DNA of 64,000 bases from Allokutzneria sp. A3M-2-11 16 (GCF_024213555.1 NZ_JANAVO010000001.1:620001-684000); one strand, 5' to 3'; positions 14,913-28,970 are shown, numbered from the stretch's first letter. Program-made: numbers and translations. Notes: generated by a model not told the origin, from the sequence alone.

Positions 14913-16282
14913 ACCCGGACAACGACCTGCTCGAAAGATCACTGCGGCACGCGGTGTCCGATGTGGACACTTCGCCGGAGTTCACCGACCGCGTGCTCCT
15001 CGGCAGCCGCCGCAGGCGGTTCCGCCGCCGCGCGGGCATGGCCACCACCGCGGCCGTCGTCACCGTCCTGGTGGGCGGCCTGGCCGCGAGCACGCCGGCG
15101 TGGCTGGCCGGGCCGGACTCCACCGTCCCGGCCGACCCGCGCATGGGCGAGCCGACCCGCGGCGACCTCGCGAAGGACACGGCGTTCCTGGACAAGGTCC
15201 TCAGCACGTGGCGGGCCGAGGGCATGGCCAGCAACAACCTGGCGGCCTACGACGCGAAGGACTGCTGGGAGTTCACCAAACCCGCCCACGTGCACTGGGC
15301 GGGCAACACCCCGGCGGGACCGGCGGCCCTGGTGCTCCAGCCGACCAGGGCCACGTCCGGCAACTGCCGGATCGAACCCGGGACCTCCACCTGGCTCGCG
15401 CTCGTCGGCACCAGGCCGGACGACGGTGCGGTGCACGTCCTGTACACGGCAGGCGACCGCGGCCAGGAGGTCTTCGCGTTCGGGCCGAAGTCCGGCACCC
15501 TCCTCGCCACCGAGGCGAGCGGCGCCCGCGGCGTGTCCGAGAAGATCGACGTCGGCCGGGACGGCACGATGACCAGGCGCGTCCAGGCGTTGTCGTTCCG
15601 GGACGGCGTCGCCCTGCACCGCATGGAGGCGGGCGCCTACGTGGAGCGCGACTTCGTCGTCACCCCGGAACTGCCCGACAGCCAGGGCCGGGTCACGAAG
15701 CACCCGCTGTACATCTCCCAGGCGGCGCTCCACTACACGCCATGGCCGCAGCAGGACTGGCCGCGGTTGCGGGGCGCCCTCGGAGGCATCCACATCCCCG
15801 ACGACGCGGGCCGCCGCCAGCTGCTCCGGAACGCGTTGAGGCACGCGGGGATGACCGATCCGTTCAGCCCCACCTTCGAGATCAGCGCCAACTGGTCGGT
15901 CTTCGCCGCGCTGCCGGACGGACGGACCGTGGGGGTCACCGAGCGGTTCGCGGACTCCAGCTCGCACCTCTACGCGGTGCTCCTCCCCGGTGACAAGCAG
16001 TCCCAGGAGAAGCTCGTCCGCGGGGAGAAGGTCCAGCAGACCGTGGTCTACGGCGGCAGGACCGACCAGAAGGCCGGGCACGTGCTGATGCGCCTGCCGG
16101 ACCGGCAGGGCTGGATCGTGGCCAGCCAGGGTGCCGTGATGCGGTACCGGGTCGGCAACCAGCCCTGGGTCCCCCTCGGCGGCGACGCCGCGCTTCTGCC
16201 CGACGCCGCGACCGAGGTCCAGCTGTCGAGGCCGGCGGCGCTCGGTTCCGATCCCGTCGTCAAGACCATCCCGCTGACCTGA
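14909..16282 (+). CDS. Membrane-anchored protein coupled to the sigma factor (putative anti-sigma or sensor)
   Basis: A 457-residue protein: a short N-terminal cytoplasmic part (DNDLLERSLRHAVSDVDTSPEF and an Arg-rich RRRRFRRRAG), one transmembrane segment near residues 44-66 (MATTAAVVTVLVGGLAAST), and a large extracytoplasmic domain of about 390 residues. The topology and ATGA coupling to an ECF sigma gene suggest a regulator of that sigma factor. I see no zinc anti-sigma motif (HxxxCxxC). The outer domain is not recognised; it is rich in short beta-type segments and contains two Cys. Ends at a strong bidirectional terminator facing atpD. Confidence 0.7.
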   Translation: MNPDNDLLERSLRHAVSDVDTSPEFTDRVLLGSRRRRFRRRAGMATTAAVVTVLVGGLAASTPAWLAGPDSTVPADPRMGEPTRGDLAKDTAFLDKVLSTWRAEGMASNNLAAYDAKDCWEFTKPAHVHWAGNTPAGPAALVLQPTRATSGNCRIEPGTSTWLALVGTRPDDGAVHVLYTAGDRGQEVFAFGPKSGTLLATEASGARGVSEKIDVGRDGTMTRRVQALSFRDGVALHRMEAGAYVERDFVVTPELPDSQGRVTKHPLYISQAALHYTPWPQQDWPRLRGALGGIHIPDDAGRRQLLRNALRHAGMTDPFSPTFEISANWSVFAALPDGRTVGVTERFADSSSHLYAVLLPGDKQSQEKLVRGEKVQQTVVYGGRTDQKAGHVLMRLPDRQGWIVASQGAVMRYRVGNQPWVPLGGDAALLPDAATEVQLSRPAALGSDPVVKTIPLT

Positions 16283-16290
16283 CACCGACG

Positions 16291-16329
16291 CGAAAGGGCC
16301 GGGCCCCCAACGGGAGCCCGGCCCTTTCG
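16291..16329. terminator. Bidirectional terminator between the sigma pair and atpD
   Basis: A perfect 14-bp stem, CGAAAGGGCCGGGC (16291-16304) with GCCCGGCCCTTTCG (16316-16329), around an 11-base loop. It lies 8 bp after the plus-strand membrane-protein stop and 16 bp after the minus-strand atpD stop, so it would end both transcripts and separate atpC from the atp operon. Confidence 0.85.
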
Positions 16330-16345
16330 GCGTCTCAGCCGAGGC

Positions 16346-18689
<2,344 letters not shown>

Positions 18690-18700
18690 GCGTCACCACG

Positions 18701-20347
18701 TCACTTCTTGGCCGGAGCCGGACGGTTCACCTTGACGGACTCCTGGCCCAGCTTGGAGTCGTCGATCGCGTCCGCGGCCGGGTCGGTGACGACCTGGGTC
18801 CCGTCGGAGGCGGTGAACTGCTTCTTGAAGGTCTCGATCAGCTCGCCGACCCGCTCGGAGTTCTCGTCCGAGAGGTCCTTGGTGTCGCGGATCTCGGCGA
18901 GCACGCCCTCGTGGTTGCGGCGGACCCAGTCCAGCAGCTCCGACTCGAAGCGGCGGACGTCGCCGACCGGCACCGAGTCGAGGTGGCCGCGGGTACCGGC
19001 GTAGATCGAGACGACCTGCTCCTCGACCGGGAACGGCGCGTACTGGGACTGCTTGAGCAGCTCGACCAGGCGGGCACCGCGCTCCAGCTGCGCCTTGGAC
19101 GCCGCGTCCAGGTCCGAGGCCAGGGCCGAGAAGGCCTCGAGCTCGCGGTACTGGGACAGGTCCAGCCGCAGCGAGCCCGCGACCTTGCGCATGGCCTTGA
19201 CCTGCGCGGAGCCACCGACGCGGGAGACCGAGATACCGACGTTGACCGCCGGGCGGACGCCCTGGTTGAACAGGTCCGACTCCAGGAAGCACTGGCCGTC
19301 GGTGATGGAGATGACGTTGGTCGGGATGTAGGCCGACACGTCGTTGGCCTTGGTCTCGATGATCGGGAGGCCCGTCATCGAACCGGCGCCCAGGTCGTCG
19401 GAGAGCTTGGCGCAGCGCTCCAGCAGACGCGAGTGCAAGTAGAAGACGTCGCCCGGGTAGGCCTCGCGCCCCGGCGGGCGGCGCAGCAGCAGCGAGATCG
19501 CGCGGTAGGCCTCGGCCTGCTTCGTCAGGTCGTCGAAGACGATCAGGACGTGCTTGCCCTGGTACATCCAGTGCTGGCCGATGGCCGAACCGGTGTAGGG
19601 GGCCAGCCACTTGAAGCCCGCGGAGTCGGAGGCGGGGGCGGCGATGATGGTGGTGTACTCCATCGCACCGCGGTCCTCCAGCGCCTTCTTCACCGCGGCG
19701 ATGGTGGAGCCCTTCTGGCCGACCGCGACGTAGATGCACCGAACCTGCTGGTCCGGGTCGCCGGTCTCCCAGTTGGCCTTCTGGTTCAGGATGGTGTCCA
19801 CGCAGACCGCGGTCTTGCCGGTCTTGCGGTCACCGATGATCAGCTGGCGCTGGCCGCGGCCGATCGGGGTCTGCGAGTCGATCGCCTTGATGCCGGTCTG
19901 CAGCGGCTCCTTGACGGACTGCCGCTGGACCACGGTCGCGGCCTGCAGCTCCAGGGCGCGGCGGTCGTCGGCGACGATCTCGCCGAGGCCGTCCACCGGG
20001 TGGCCGAGCGGGTTGACCACGCGGCCGAGGTAGGCGTCGCCGACCGGGACGGACAGCACCTGTCCGGTCCGCTTGACCTCCTGGCCCTCTTCGATCGACT
20101 CGTAGTTGCCGAGGATGGCAACACCGATCTCACGCACATCAAGGCTCAGCGCGACGCCCAGGACGCCGCCGGGGAACTCCAGCAGCTCGTTGGCCATCGC
20201 CGAGGGCAGGCCCTCGACATAGGCGATGCCGTCACCGGTCACGGTGACGGTTCCGACCTCTTCCCGGTTGACCTCCGGGGAGTAGCTGGAGACGTAGTTC
20301 TCGATCGCACTGCGGATCTCGTCCGACGAGATCGTCAGCTCCGCCAT
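18701..20347 (-). CDS. atpA: F1Fo ATP synthase alpha subunit
   Basis: A 548-residue nucleotide-binding subunit. Walker [29 protein letters not shown] before it, and the alpha signature [17 protein letters not shown] are seen. The C-terminus continues some 35 residues past the last E. coli-like helix ([22 protein letters not shown]), an extension of the type known in actinobacterial alpha subunits. The ATG at 20347 ([18 protein letters not shown]) is the standard N-terminus; the frame is open further upstream but reads as junk. Confidence 0.97.
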   Translation of the reverse strand: MAELTISSDEIRSAIENYVSSYSPEVNREEVGTVTVTGDGIAYVEGLPSAMANELLEFPGGVLGVALSLDVREIGVAILGNYESIEEGQEVKRTGQVLSVPVGDAYLGRVVNPLGHPVDGLGEIVADDRRALELQAATVVQRQSVKEPLQTGIKAIDSQTPIGRGQRQLIIGDRKTGKTAVCVDTILNQKANWETGDPDQQVRCIYVAVGQKGSTIAAVKKALEDRGAMEYTTIIAAPASDSAGFKWLAPYTGSAIGQHWMYQGKHVLIVFDDLTKQAEAYRAISLLLRRPPGREAYPGDVFYLHSRLLERCAKLSDDLGAGSMTGLPIIETKANDVSAYIPTNVISITDGQCFLESDLFNQGVRPAVNVGISVSRVGGSAQVKAMRKVAGSLRLDLSQYRELEAFSALASDLDAASKAQLERGARLVELLKQSQYAPFPVEEQVVSIYAGTRGHLDSVPVGDVRRFESELLDWVRRNHEGVLAEIRDTKDLSDENSERVGELIETFKKQFTASDGTQVVTDPAADAIDDSKLGQESVKVNRPAPAKK

Positions 20348-20444
20348 GTCGTTCCTGCTCTCGGTTCGTTCTCGACCAGTGTGGTCGTCGTTGAGGGGCC
20401 CGCACCCGTCCTGGGGCGGACGAGTACTGCCGTGGGCGTCGTTG

Positions 20445-21284
20445 TTATCCAGCGAGCTCGCGGCGGAGGGCCTCCAAGCGGCCAGCCGCACTTCCGTCGA
20501 TGACCTCGTCGCCGACGCGGATCACCATGCCGCCTCGCAGTGCCGCGTCGACCTCGATGTGCAGGGCGATCGGCCGCGAGTAGACACGCTGCAGCAGAGC
20601 GGACAGCCGGTCCTGCTGCGCCTCGCTGAGCGGGATGACCGACCGCACGTAGGCGACCGACCGCTCCCGCCGCTTGGCCGCAAGGCCAGCCAGCTGTTCG
20701 AGACCGGCCACCACCCCGAGTCCACGGGGCTCGGCGACCAGCTGCTCGGCGAGGGTCTGGGTGACCGGCTCCACCTTGCCCGCGGTCAGCGAGCGCAGCA
20801 GCTCGACCTTGCCCGCTGACTCGCGGGCCGGGTCGGAGAGCAGCCGGTCCAGGTCGGGCTGGGCGGCGATGATGCGGCCGAGCCGGAACAGCTCGTCCTC
20901 CACCGCGTCCAGCCTGCCGTCCTGCTCGGCGCGCACCAGGGAGACGGTGCGGGTGAGCAGCTCGATGCCGTCGACCAGCTCCCGGGGGCTGGACCACCTC
21001 GCGGTGACCACGGTGGCGAGCAGGTCGATCGCCCGCTCGCCCACCTTGCCCGCCAGCAGGCCGCGCACCAGCGACTCGCGCCCCGAGGGGTCGCTCGACG
21101 CGTCGGCGATGGCCCGGCGAAGGCCGATCTCCTTGTTCAGCAGGGTGGTGACGGCGAACAGCTCGTCGGCGAGCTTGCCGAGGCCGTCACCGTCCACCCC
21201 GCTGGTGATCTCCTGCAACCGCGCTTCCGCGCTGGCGAGCGCCTCGCGGCTGGCGGCGTGCATCGCACTCATGCCTTGGCTCAC
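20445..21284 (-). CDS. atpH: F1Fo ATP synthase delta subunit
   Basis: A 279-residue peripheral-stalk subunit. The C-terminal half carries the OSCP/delta pattern, with [21 protein letters not shown] and [27 protein letters not shown]. At about 280 residues it is longer than the 180 of E. coli, as is usual in actinobacteria that carry an enlarged delta. Starts at GTG 21284, overlapping the atpF stop as GTGA. The b subunit upstream is separate and of normal length, so there is no b-delta fusion of the mycobacterial type. Confidence 0.95.
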   Translation of the reverse strand: MSQGMSAMHAASREALASAEARLQEITSGVDGDGLGKLADELFAVTTLLNKEIGLRRAIADASSDPSGRESLVRGLLAGKVGERAIDLLATVVTARWSSPRELVDGIELLTRTVSLVRAEQDGRLDAVEDELFRLGRIIAAQPDLDRLLSDPARESAGKVELLRSLTAGKVEPVTQTLAEQLVAEPRGLGVVAGLEQLAGLAAKRRERSVAYVRSVIPLSEAQQDRLSALLQRVYSRPIALHIEVDAALRGGMVIRVGDEVIDGSAAGRLEALRRELAG

Positions 21285-21823
21285 TTACCAGCCGGCGCCG
21301 AGACGGCGTCCAGCTCGTCGAGGAAGCGGTCCACCGTGCCGTGCCTGCGGGCCTCGTCCTCCAGGGACTCCCCGACGACGCGACCGGCCAGGTCGACGGC
21401 CATCCGCCCCAGGTCCCCGCGCAGTTCGGCGACGATCTGGGCGCGCTGGGCGGCGAGCTGGTTGTTGCCCTGCGCGATGATGCGAGCGGCCTCGGCCTGC
21501 GCCTTGGCGTAGAGCTCTTCCTTGATCTTCTCCGCCTCGGCACGGGCGTCGTCCCGGATCCGGGCGGCCTCGGCACGGGCGTCGGCCAGCTGGGCCTGGT
21601 ACTCAGCCAGGGCCTGCTGCGCCTGCGCCTGGGCCTGCTCCGCCTTGGCGATGCCGCCCTCGATCTTCTCGGTGCGATCGGCCAGCACCTTCTGGAAGGT
21701 CGGAAGCACCTTCTTCCAGAAGACGAAGCCGATGATCGCCAAGCAGACCGCGGACCAAACGATGTCGTACACCGCGGGAATCAGGGGATTCTGCGCGGCG
21801 GCGGCTAGCACTGTGGTCGTCAC
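21281..21823 (-). CDS. atpF: F1Fo ATP synthase b subunit
   Basis: A 180-residue stator subunit: one N-terminal membrane helix ([23 protein letters not shown]) and a long charged coiled coil rich in [23 protein letters not shown]. Length is normal. 37 bp after atpE and overlapping atpH by four bases. Confidence 0.96.
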   Translation of the reverse strand: MTTTVLAAAAQNPLIPAVYDIVWSAVCLAIIGFVFWKKVLPTFQKVLADRTEKIEGGIAKAEQAQAQAQQALAEYQAQLADARAEAARIRDDARAEAEKIKEELYAKAQAEAARIIAQGNNQLAAQRAQIVAELRGDLGRMAVDLAGRVVGESLEDEARRHGTVDRFLDELDAVSAPAGK

Positions 21824-21860
21824 GGTGTCACCGAATCCTTAGCTAGAGGACCCTTGCGGA

Positions 21861-23197
<1,337 letters not shown>

Positions 23198-23245
23198 CCC
23201 AGCAGCACCTTACCAACCGTTTGGACCGAGCTTGTGAACCGGGGG

Positions 23246-23707
23246 TCAATCTTCAATCTGCTGGCCAGACGGGGTGCGAGGGGCCGGCTCGACGTACGGA
23301 GCCTTGGACTTGATCACAGCGAGTGACTCTGTGACAAGCACTACCACGATCGAGAGCGCCGTCACGATGAAGAGTGTCGGTTTTGAGTAGAAATCCAGGG
23401 GTCGCAGCGCGAGCAGCACCACGAAGATCGCGACCATCTTCACCAACCAGGAGCCCATGACCGCCCCCAACGTGGCGGCCGGGCTCGCCTTCATCGTGGC
23501 CAGGACGGCGATGGTGGTGATGAGCAGGAAGACCCCGGCGATGCCCGCGCCGAGCACGGCGCCCCACAGGCCGGGCGTACCCGCGACCGGCCACGCCACC
23601 GCGACGGCGACCACGACGAGGGCGCCGAGCATGACGGCGGACTGGACGAGGGCCCTGCGCAGGACGTCGCTCGGGTTGGCCACGACCGTCTGCTTCAGCG
23701 GGTTCAC
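23246..23707 (-). CDS. atpI: AtpI-like membrane protein (ATP synthase protein I)
   Basis: A 153-residue protein with four predicted membrane helices (for example LVQSAVMLGALVVVAVAVAWPVAG and WLVKMVAIFVVLLALRPLDFY). First gene of the atp set proper; the same place in mycobacteria holds an AtpI-like gene (Rv1303-like). AtpI proteins are thought to aid c-ring assembly. The tail EPAPRTPSGQQIED is polar and cytoplasmic. Confidence 0.8.
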   Translation of the reverse strand: MNPLKQTVVANPSDVLRRALVQSAVMLGALVVVAVAVAWPVAGTPGLWGAVLGAGIAGVFLLITTIAVLATMKASPAATLGAVMGSWLVKMVAIFVVLLALRPLDFYSKPTLFIVTALSIVVVLVTESLAVIKSKAPYVEPAPRTPSGQQIED

Positions 23708-23750
23708 GTCCGAATTGTCCCTGACGTGCCCGGACGATCACCGCAGGGGG

Positions 23751-24914
23751 TCAGGAACGGCGTGACTCGCGCAGCCTGGGGACGGCCGAGGCGAGCAGCG
23801 CCAGCAGCAGGCCGACCCCGACCACCCAGATCACCGTGCCCACGTCGAAGACCGTCAGCGACACCGCGCCGAAGGCCAGCACCGAGGCCCACAGGTAGAT
23901 CAGCAGCACGGCGCGGCGCTGCGAGTGGCCGATCTCCAGCAGCCGGTGGTGCAGGTGCATCTTGTCCGGGGCGAACGGACTTCGGCCCGCCCTCGTCCGC
24001 CGCAGCACCGCCATCACCAGGTCCAGCAGCGGCACGAACAGCACCGCGGCCACCACCAGCAGCGGCGAGAGCAGCGCGAGCGTGCTCTTGCCGCCGTAGC
24101 TGGCGAAGTTGAGCTGGCCGGAGGCCGAGGTGCTGGCCGCGGCCAGCACCAGCCCGATCAGCATCGACCCCGAGTCGCCCATGAAGATGCGCGAGGGTTG
24201 GAAGTTGTGCGGCAGGAACCCGATGCACGAACCCGCCAGGGTGGCCGCCATCAGCGCGGCCGGGTAGGCGTTGGCGTTGCCGCCCTTGCCCGCGATCAGC
24301 ACCATGGTGAAGGCGCAGGTGGCCAGCGCGGCGATCATCCCGATGCCCGCGGCGAGGCCGTCGAGCCCGTCGACCATGTTCAACGCGTTGATCATGGTGA
24401 CCGCGAGCAGCACCGTGAACAGCGCGCCCTGGTCCATGTCGAGGATGATCAGCTGCCCCTTGCTCTCCGCCGATCCGCCCCACGGCACCCAGAACAGGTA
24501 CCACTGGACACCGAAGAGGACCAGCAGGCCGGCCGAGGTCACCTGGCCGGCCAGCTTGGTCAGCGAGTCCAGCTCGAAGCGGTCGTCGAGCGCCCCGACC
24601 ACCACGATCACCGCACCGGCGATGGCGACGCCGATGACCTCGGAGGAGATCGTGAAGGAGTTGCGCAGCACGGGCAGGTGCAGCGCGAGGAACATGCCGG
24701 AGAGCACGCCGCCGAACATCGCGACGCCGCCCATCCTCGGTTTGGGCTGGGCGTGCACGTCCCGTTTTCGGGGGTAGGCGACGGCACCGACCCGGAAGGC
24801 GAGTTGCCGCACCAGGCCGGTGAGCAGGAAGGTCACCGCAGCGGAGACCAACAGGACGAGAAAGAATTCTCTCACCGGCAGACCAGCGGAAGTGAAGGCA
24901 GGCGTTGGGCCCAC
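23751..24914 (-). CDS. wecA: Undecaprenyl/decaprenyl-phosphate GlcNAc-1-phosphate transferase
   Basis: A 387-residue polytopic enzyme of the MraY/WecA family that starts cell-wall linker or arabinogalactan synthesis on a lipid carrier. Seen: PKPRMGGVAMFGG (N-terminal loop), the catalytic DDRF (VVGALDDRFELD), NALNMVDGLDGLAAG (Mg-binding Asp pair), IFMGDSGSMLIG, and the HLHHRLLEIGHSQRRAV motif characteristic of WecA/TagO rather than MraY. It sits upstream of atpI as in mycobacteria (Rv1302-like). Confidence 0.9.
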   Translation of the reverse strand: MGPTPAFTSAGLPVREFFLVLLVSAAVTFLLTGLVRQLAFRVGAVAYPRKRDVHAQPKPRMGGVAMFGGVLSGMFLALHLPVLRNSFTISSEVIGVAIAGAVIVVVGALDDRFELDSLTKLAGQVTSAGLLVLFGVQWYLFWVPWGGSAESKGQLIILDMDQGALFTVLLAVTMINALNMVDGLDGLAAGIGMIAALATCAFTMVLIAGKGGNANAYPAALMAATLAGSCIGFLPHNFQPSRIFMGDSGSMLIGLVLAAASTSASGQLNFASYGGKSTLALLSPLLVVAAVLFVPLLDLVMAVLRRTRAGRSPFAPDKMHLHHRLLEIGHSQRRAVLLIYLWASVLAFGAVSLTVFDVGTVIWVVGVGLLLALLASAVPRLRESRRS

Positions 24915-24923
24915 GGTGGACTA

Positions 24924-26204
24924 TTAACCTCGCGGATAGGCAGGGTTCGCGGCGACCAGGTCGGCGACGGCACCGGCGACGGAGGCCAGTTCGGCATCCC
25001 CGCTCCCGGTACCGCGTTCGGCGCGGACGGCACGGCCGATCAGGCGTGCGATCTCGGCCATGTCCGTCTCGGTCATCCCCTGCGTGGTGACTGCCGGAGA
25101 ACCGATCCGGATACCGGACGCGGTCATCGGCGGGGCTGGGTCGTACGGAATCGCGTTCTTGTTCAAAGTGATCTTGGCGGCCCCGGTGCGGGCCTCCGCC
25201 TCAGCCCCGGTCACGCCCACCGGGCGCAGGTCGATCAGGGCGAGGTGGGTGTCGGTGCCACCGGAGACCGGCCGCATCCCCTCGGACTCCAGGCCCTTGG
25301 CCAGCGCGACGGCGTTCGCGACGACCCGCGCGGCGTAGGACTGGTACTCCGGGGAGGAGGCTTCCTTCAGCGCGACCGCCTTCGCGGCCACGTTGTGCAT
25401 CAGCGGGCCGCCCTGGCTGAACGGGAAGACCGCCTTGTCCAGCGCCTTGGCGTGCTCGGCGCGGGAGACGATCATTCCGCCGCGCGGGCCGCGCAGCACC
25501 TTGTGGGTGGTGAACGAGACGACGTCGGCGTAGGGCACCGGCGACGGGATCGCCTTGCCCGCCACCAGGCCGATGAAGTGCGCGGCGTCGACCCACAGGA
25601 TCGCGCCCACCTCGTCGGCGATCTCGCGGAACGCGGCGAAGTCGAACAGCCTCGGGTACGCGGTGGCACCCGCGACGATCATCTTCGGCCGGTGCTCCAG
25701 CGCGAGCTCGCGCACCTGGTCGTAGTCGATCAGCTCGGTGTCCTTGTCGACCCCGTAGGGCACCGGGTTGAACCACTTGCCGGAGAAGCTGACCTTGGAG
25801 CCGTGGGTGAGGTGGCCGCCCTGCTTGAGGTCCATGGCGAGCACGGTGTCGCCCGGCTTGCAGAACGCCGCGTACACGGCGAGGTTGGCGCTGGCGCCGG
25901 AGTGCGGCTGGAGGTTGGCGTGCTCGGCGCCGAAGAGCTCCTTGGCGCGGGCGATGCCGATCTCCTCGGCCTTGTCGACCTCCTCGCAACCGCCGTAGTA
26001 GCGGCGGCCGGGGTAGCCCTCGGCGTACTTGTTGGACAGCGTCGAACCGATCGCGGCGAGCACGGCGGGACTGGTGAGGTTCTCGCTCGCGATGAGTTGG
26101 AGCCCGCCGCGCAGCCGGTCCAGCTCACCGAGAACGACGTCGGCGATCTCCGGGTCGGTGGACTGCAGGGCGGAGAAGTCGGGGCCCCAGAACGGCGTTG
26201 TCAC
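24924..26204 (-). CDS. glyA: Serine hydroxymethyltransferase
   Basis: A 426-residue PLP enzyme that interconverts serine and glycine with tetrahydrofolate. Motifs: [43 protein letters not shown], and the PLP-Lys in [16 protein letters not shown]. Placed between sua5 and wecA, two genes that are adjacent in mycobacteria as I recall, so it is an insertion in the conserved order. Cotranscription with both neighbours is likely (45-bp and 9-bp gaps). Confidence 0.96.
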   Translation of the reverse strand: MTTPFWGPDFSALQSTDPEIADVVLGELDRLRGGLQLIASENLTSPAVLAAIGSTLSNKYAEGYPGRRYYGGCEEVDKAEEIGIARAKELFGAEHANLQPHSGASANLAVYAAFCKPGDTVLAMDLKQGGHLTHGSKVSFSGKWFNPVPYGVDKDTELIDYDQVRELALEHRPKMIVAGATAYPRLFDFAAFREIADEVGAILWVDAAHFIGLVAGKAIPSPVPYADVVSFTTHKVLRGPRGGMIVSRAEHAKALDKAVFPFSQGGPLMHNVAAKAVALKEASSPEYQSYAARVVANAVALAKGLESEGMRPVSGGTDTHLALIDLRPVGVTGAEAEARTGAAKITLNKNAIPYDPAPPMTASGIRIGSPAVTTQGMTETDMAEIARLIGRAVRAERGTGSGDAELASVAGAVADLVAANPAYPRG

Positions 26205-26249
26205 TGCGGTTGCTCCTGTCGTAGGGCGGCGCGAATCGCGTTTCGTACG

Positions 26250-26924
26250 CTACCGCGCCAATTCGACCTCGGTGCCCACGACCTCGGCCACATCGGCGAG
26301 GCTGATGGCACCTTCACGCAGCACCAACGGGTGTGGACCGGTGAGGTCCACGATGGTGGAGGCGACGGGGTCTCCGGACGGCCCTCCATCCAGATAGACG
26401 GTCACGGAGTCGCCGAGTTGCTCCTGTGCCCCGATCGCGGTAGTCGCGGGCGGGTGACCTGAGCGGTTGGCGCTGGAGACGGCCATCGGGCCGACCTCGC
26501 GCAGCAGGTCGATCGCGACCGGGTGCAACGGCATCCGGACCATCACGGTTCCCCTGGTGTCGCCCAGGTCCCAGTTCAACGAGGGGGCGTGCGGCAGCAC
26601 GATGGACAGCCCGCCCGGCCAGAACGCCTCGATCAGCAGGCGCGCCTGGTGCGGAACGGAAAGCACCAGTCCGTCCACAGTGGACCACGAGCCGACCAGG
26701 ACCGGCAGCGGCATGTCCCGCCCGCGCCCCTTGGCGTCCAACAGGCTCTGCACCGCCGCGGAGTCGAAGGCGTCGCACCCCAGGCCGTAGACGGTGTCGG
26801 TCGGCAGCACCACCAGCTGCCCGCTCCGAACGGCCCCGGCGGCAGCGGCCAGACCGGCCTCGCGCTGCGCCGCGTCATCCTCGCTCGCAGCCGTCCCACC
26901 CGCTGCGCTACACGCGTACACCAT
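26250..26924 (-). CDS. sua5: L-threonylcarbamoyladenylate synthase (Sua5/YrdC family)
   Basis: A 224-residue enzyme for tRNA t6A37 modification; makes threonylcarbamoyl-AMP from Thr, bicarbonate and ATP. YrdC-domain motifs are VVLPTDTVYGLGCDAF, the LDAKGRGRDMPLPVLV nucleotide-loop region and MAVSSANRSGHPPATTA. No C-terminal Sua5 domain is present, so it is the short form. The ATG at 26924 is used; the frame is open 18 codons upstream with no site. Contains one copy of the GTCCACWGTGGAC palindrome. Confidence 0.92.
   Translation of the reverse strand: MVYACSAAGGTAASEDDAAQREAGLAAAAGAVRSGQLVVLPTDTVYGLGCDAFDSAAVQSLLDAKGRGRDMPLPVLVGSWSTVDGLVLSVPHQARLLIEAFWPGGLSIVLPHAPSLNWDLGDTRGTVMVRMPLHPVAIDLLREVGPMAVSSANRSGHPPATTAIGAQEQLGDSVTVYLDGGPSGDPVASTIVDLTGPHPLVLREGAISLADVAEVVGTEVELAR
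26673..26685. repeat. Palindrome GTCCACWGTGGAC, copy 3 (in sua5)
   Basis: GTCCACAGTGGAC; coding strand TCC ACT GTG GAC in SWSTVDGLVL. Confidence 0.8.
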
Positions 26925-27004
26925 GCTCACCCCAGCACCATAGCCCCGCGCCCACACCGCACGATCGGGCGTGCCCACCCCACACCCCCAATGACCCGTT
27001 CAGG

Positions 27005-27883
27005 TCACGAGGTGCGGAGTGCGGTGGTGAAGCGGGGGCGGCCGGCGAGGTCGGCGTGCGGGGTCACCGCGGTGAGGACCGTGCGGGTGCTGAGCAGATT
27101 GGGGACGGCCATGCCGTGGGTGTCGTCGTGCTCGATCGCGACGCCGCCGCCGGGACGGAGGAGACGGGCGGCGGCGCGCACCACGTGCCGGATGACCGCG
27201 AGGCCCTGGTCCGCGGCGAAGACCGCGTGGGGCGGGTCGTAGTCGGCGACCTCGGGCGGGACGCGGGTGCCCTCGGGGACGTAGGGCGGGTTGCACAGCA
27301 CCAGGTGAACAGTGCCGTCGAGCTGCGACAACAGGCTCGGGGCGGTGACATCGCCGGAGTGCAGGCGGATCGGGGTGTCACCGTTGTGCGCGCGGGCGTC
27401 GGCGTTGTGCCGCGCCCAGGCCAGCGCCCGCTGGTCCAGTTCGACCGCGTGCACGACCGCGTCGGGGCGCTCGTGGGCGAAGCCGAGGGCGAGGGCGCCC
27501 GAACCGGTGCAGAGGTCCACCACGACCGGCTCGCGGACATCGGCCAGCAGGCGAAGGCCCCACTCCAGCAGGAGTTCGGTCTCCGGACGGGGCACGAACA
27601 CGCCGGGCCCCACGTCGAGGGGAACGCGGCCCATCACCGCCGAGCCGAGGATGTGCTGGAGGGGTTCGCGGGTGGCGCGGCGGCGGACGAGCTGGTGCAG
27701 CTGTTCGATCGCGGCCGGGTCGACCAGCGGGATCAGCGGGAGCCGCCCGCGCTCCACGCCGAGCACGTGGGCCGCGAGCAGTTCGGCGTCCACCCGGGGG
27801 CTGGCCACACCGGCGGTGGCCAGGATGCGCTCGGCGTCCATGACGGCGAGGCGCAGGGGCTGTCGGTTGTTCACGCTGGGCAC
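27005..27883 (-). CDS. prmC: Release factor glutamine methyltransferase
   Basis: A 292-residue SAM-dependent enzyme that methylates the GGQ Gln of peptide release factors. The catalytic NPPYVP motif (VLCNPPYVPEGTRV), the SAM loop VVDLCTGSGALALGFAH and the N-terminal HILGSAVMGRVPLDVGPGVFVPRPETE are present. It follows prfA, its own substrate gene, by 10 bp. Confidence 0.95.
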   Translation of the reverse strand: MPSVNNRQPLRLAVMDAERILATAGVASPRVDAELLAAHVLGVERGRLPLIPLVDPAAIEQLHQLVRRRATREPLQHILGSAVMGRVPLDVGPGVFVPRPETELLLEWGLRLLADVREPVVVDLCTGSGALALGFAHERPDAVVHAVELDQRALAWARHNADARAHNGDTPIRLHSGDVTAPSLLSQLDGTVHLVLCNPPYVPEGTRVPPEVADYDPPHAVFAADQGLAVIRHVVRAAARLLRPGGGVAIEHDDTHGMAVPNLLSTRTVLTAVTPHADLAGRPRFTTALRTS

Positions 27884-27893
27884 CGCTTCATGA

Positions 27894-28970
27894 TCACCCC
27901 TGCTGGCCGAGCCGCTCCGCCCGGTCCGCCTCGGCCAGCGCGTTGAGCACGCCGTCCAGCTCGCCGTCGAGCACCTGGTCGAGGTTGTAGGACTTGTAGT
28001 TCACCCGGTGGTCGGAAATCCGGTTCTCCGGGAAGTTGTAGGTGCGGATCCGCTCGGAGCGGTCCACCGTGCGGATCTGGCTGCGCCGGGCGTCCGAGGC
28101 GGTGCGCGCGGCCTCCTCCTCGGCGATCGCCTGCAACCGGGAGCGCAGCACCTGCATGGCGCGCGCCTTGTTCTGCAGCTGCGAGCGCTCGTTCTGGCAG
28201 GAGACCACCACGCCGGTCGGCAGGTGGGTGATCCGGACGGCGGAGTCGGTGGTGTTGACGCTCTGGCCGCCCTTGCCCGAGGACCGGAACACGTCCACGC
28301 GCAGGTCCTTCTCGTCGATCTCGACCTCGACGTCCTCGGCCTCCGGGTAGATCAGCACGCCCGCGGCCGAGGTGTGGATGCGGCCCTGCGACTCGGTCAC
28401 CGGGACCCGCTGCACGCGGTGCACGCCGCCCTCGAACTTCAGCCTCGCCCACACGCCGTCCGGCCCCTCGCCGCGGCCCTTGATCGCCACCGTGGCGTCC
28501 TTGTGGCCGTTGAGGTCGGACCGGACCTCGTCGAGCAGCTCGGTGCGCCAGCCCTGGCGCTCGGCGTAGCGCAGGTACATCCGCAGCAGGTCGCCCGCGA
28601 ACAGCGCCGACTCCTCGCCGCCCTCCCCGGACTTGATCTCCATGACCACGTCGGCCGAGTCGTGCGGGTCCCGGGGCAGCAGCAGCTCGGTGAGCTTGGC
28701 CTCCAGCACCGGGATGCGCCTGGCCAGCTCCTCGGCCTCCTCGGCGAAGGAGGAGTCCTCCTTGGCCAGCTCCGTGGCCGCGGTCAGGTCGGAGCGCAGG
28801 CCGTCCAGCTCCTTGACGGTCTGGGCGATCGGGGCCAGCTCGGCGTAGCGGCGGCCCAGCCTGCGCGCGGCGACCGGGTCGGCGTGCACGTCGGGGTCGG
28901 CCAGCTGGCCCTCCAGCTCGGCGTGCTCGGCGAGCAACGCGTCGACGGATTCGGCAACTGATCGAGTCAC
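27894..28970 (-). CDS. prfA: Peptide chain release factor 1
   Basis: A 358-residue RF1 reading UAA and UAG. The stop-codon tripeptide is in [15 protein letters not shown] (PVT), and the catalytic loop is [17 protein letters not shown]. The GTG at 28970 has GGAG five bases upstream and gives the usual N-terminus; the frame is open 13 codons further. Downstream of rpmE but behind a strong hairpin, so it has its own promoter or relies on read-through. Confidence 0.96.
   Translation of the reverse strand: MTRSVAESVDALLAEHAELEGQLADPDVHADPVAARRLGRRYAELAPIAQTVKELDGLRSDLTAATELAKEDSSFAEEAEELARRIPVLEAKLTELLLPRDPHDSADVVMEIKSGEGGEESALFAGDLLRMYLRYAERQGWRTELLDEVRSDLNGHKDATVAIKGRGEGPDGVWARLKFEGGVHRVQRVPVTESQGRIHTSAAGVLIYPEAEDVEVEIDEKDLRVDVFRSSGKGGQSVNTTDSAVRITHLPTGVVVSCQNERSQLQNKARAMQVLRSRLQAIAEEEAARTASDARRSQIRTVDRSERIRTYNFPENRISDHRVNYKSYNLDQVLDGELDGVLNALAEADRAERLGQQG

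Noticed and set aside
23925-26462. An 845-codon plus-strand open frame opposite wecA-glyA
   Set aside because: It is the antisense shadow of glyA and wecA; the translation is Arg/His/Gly-rich without domains, while the minus strand encodes two complete conserved enzymes.
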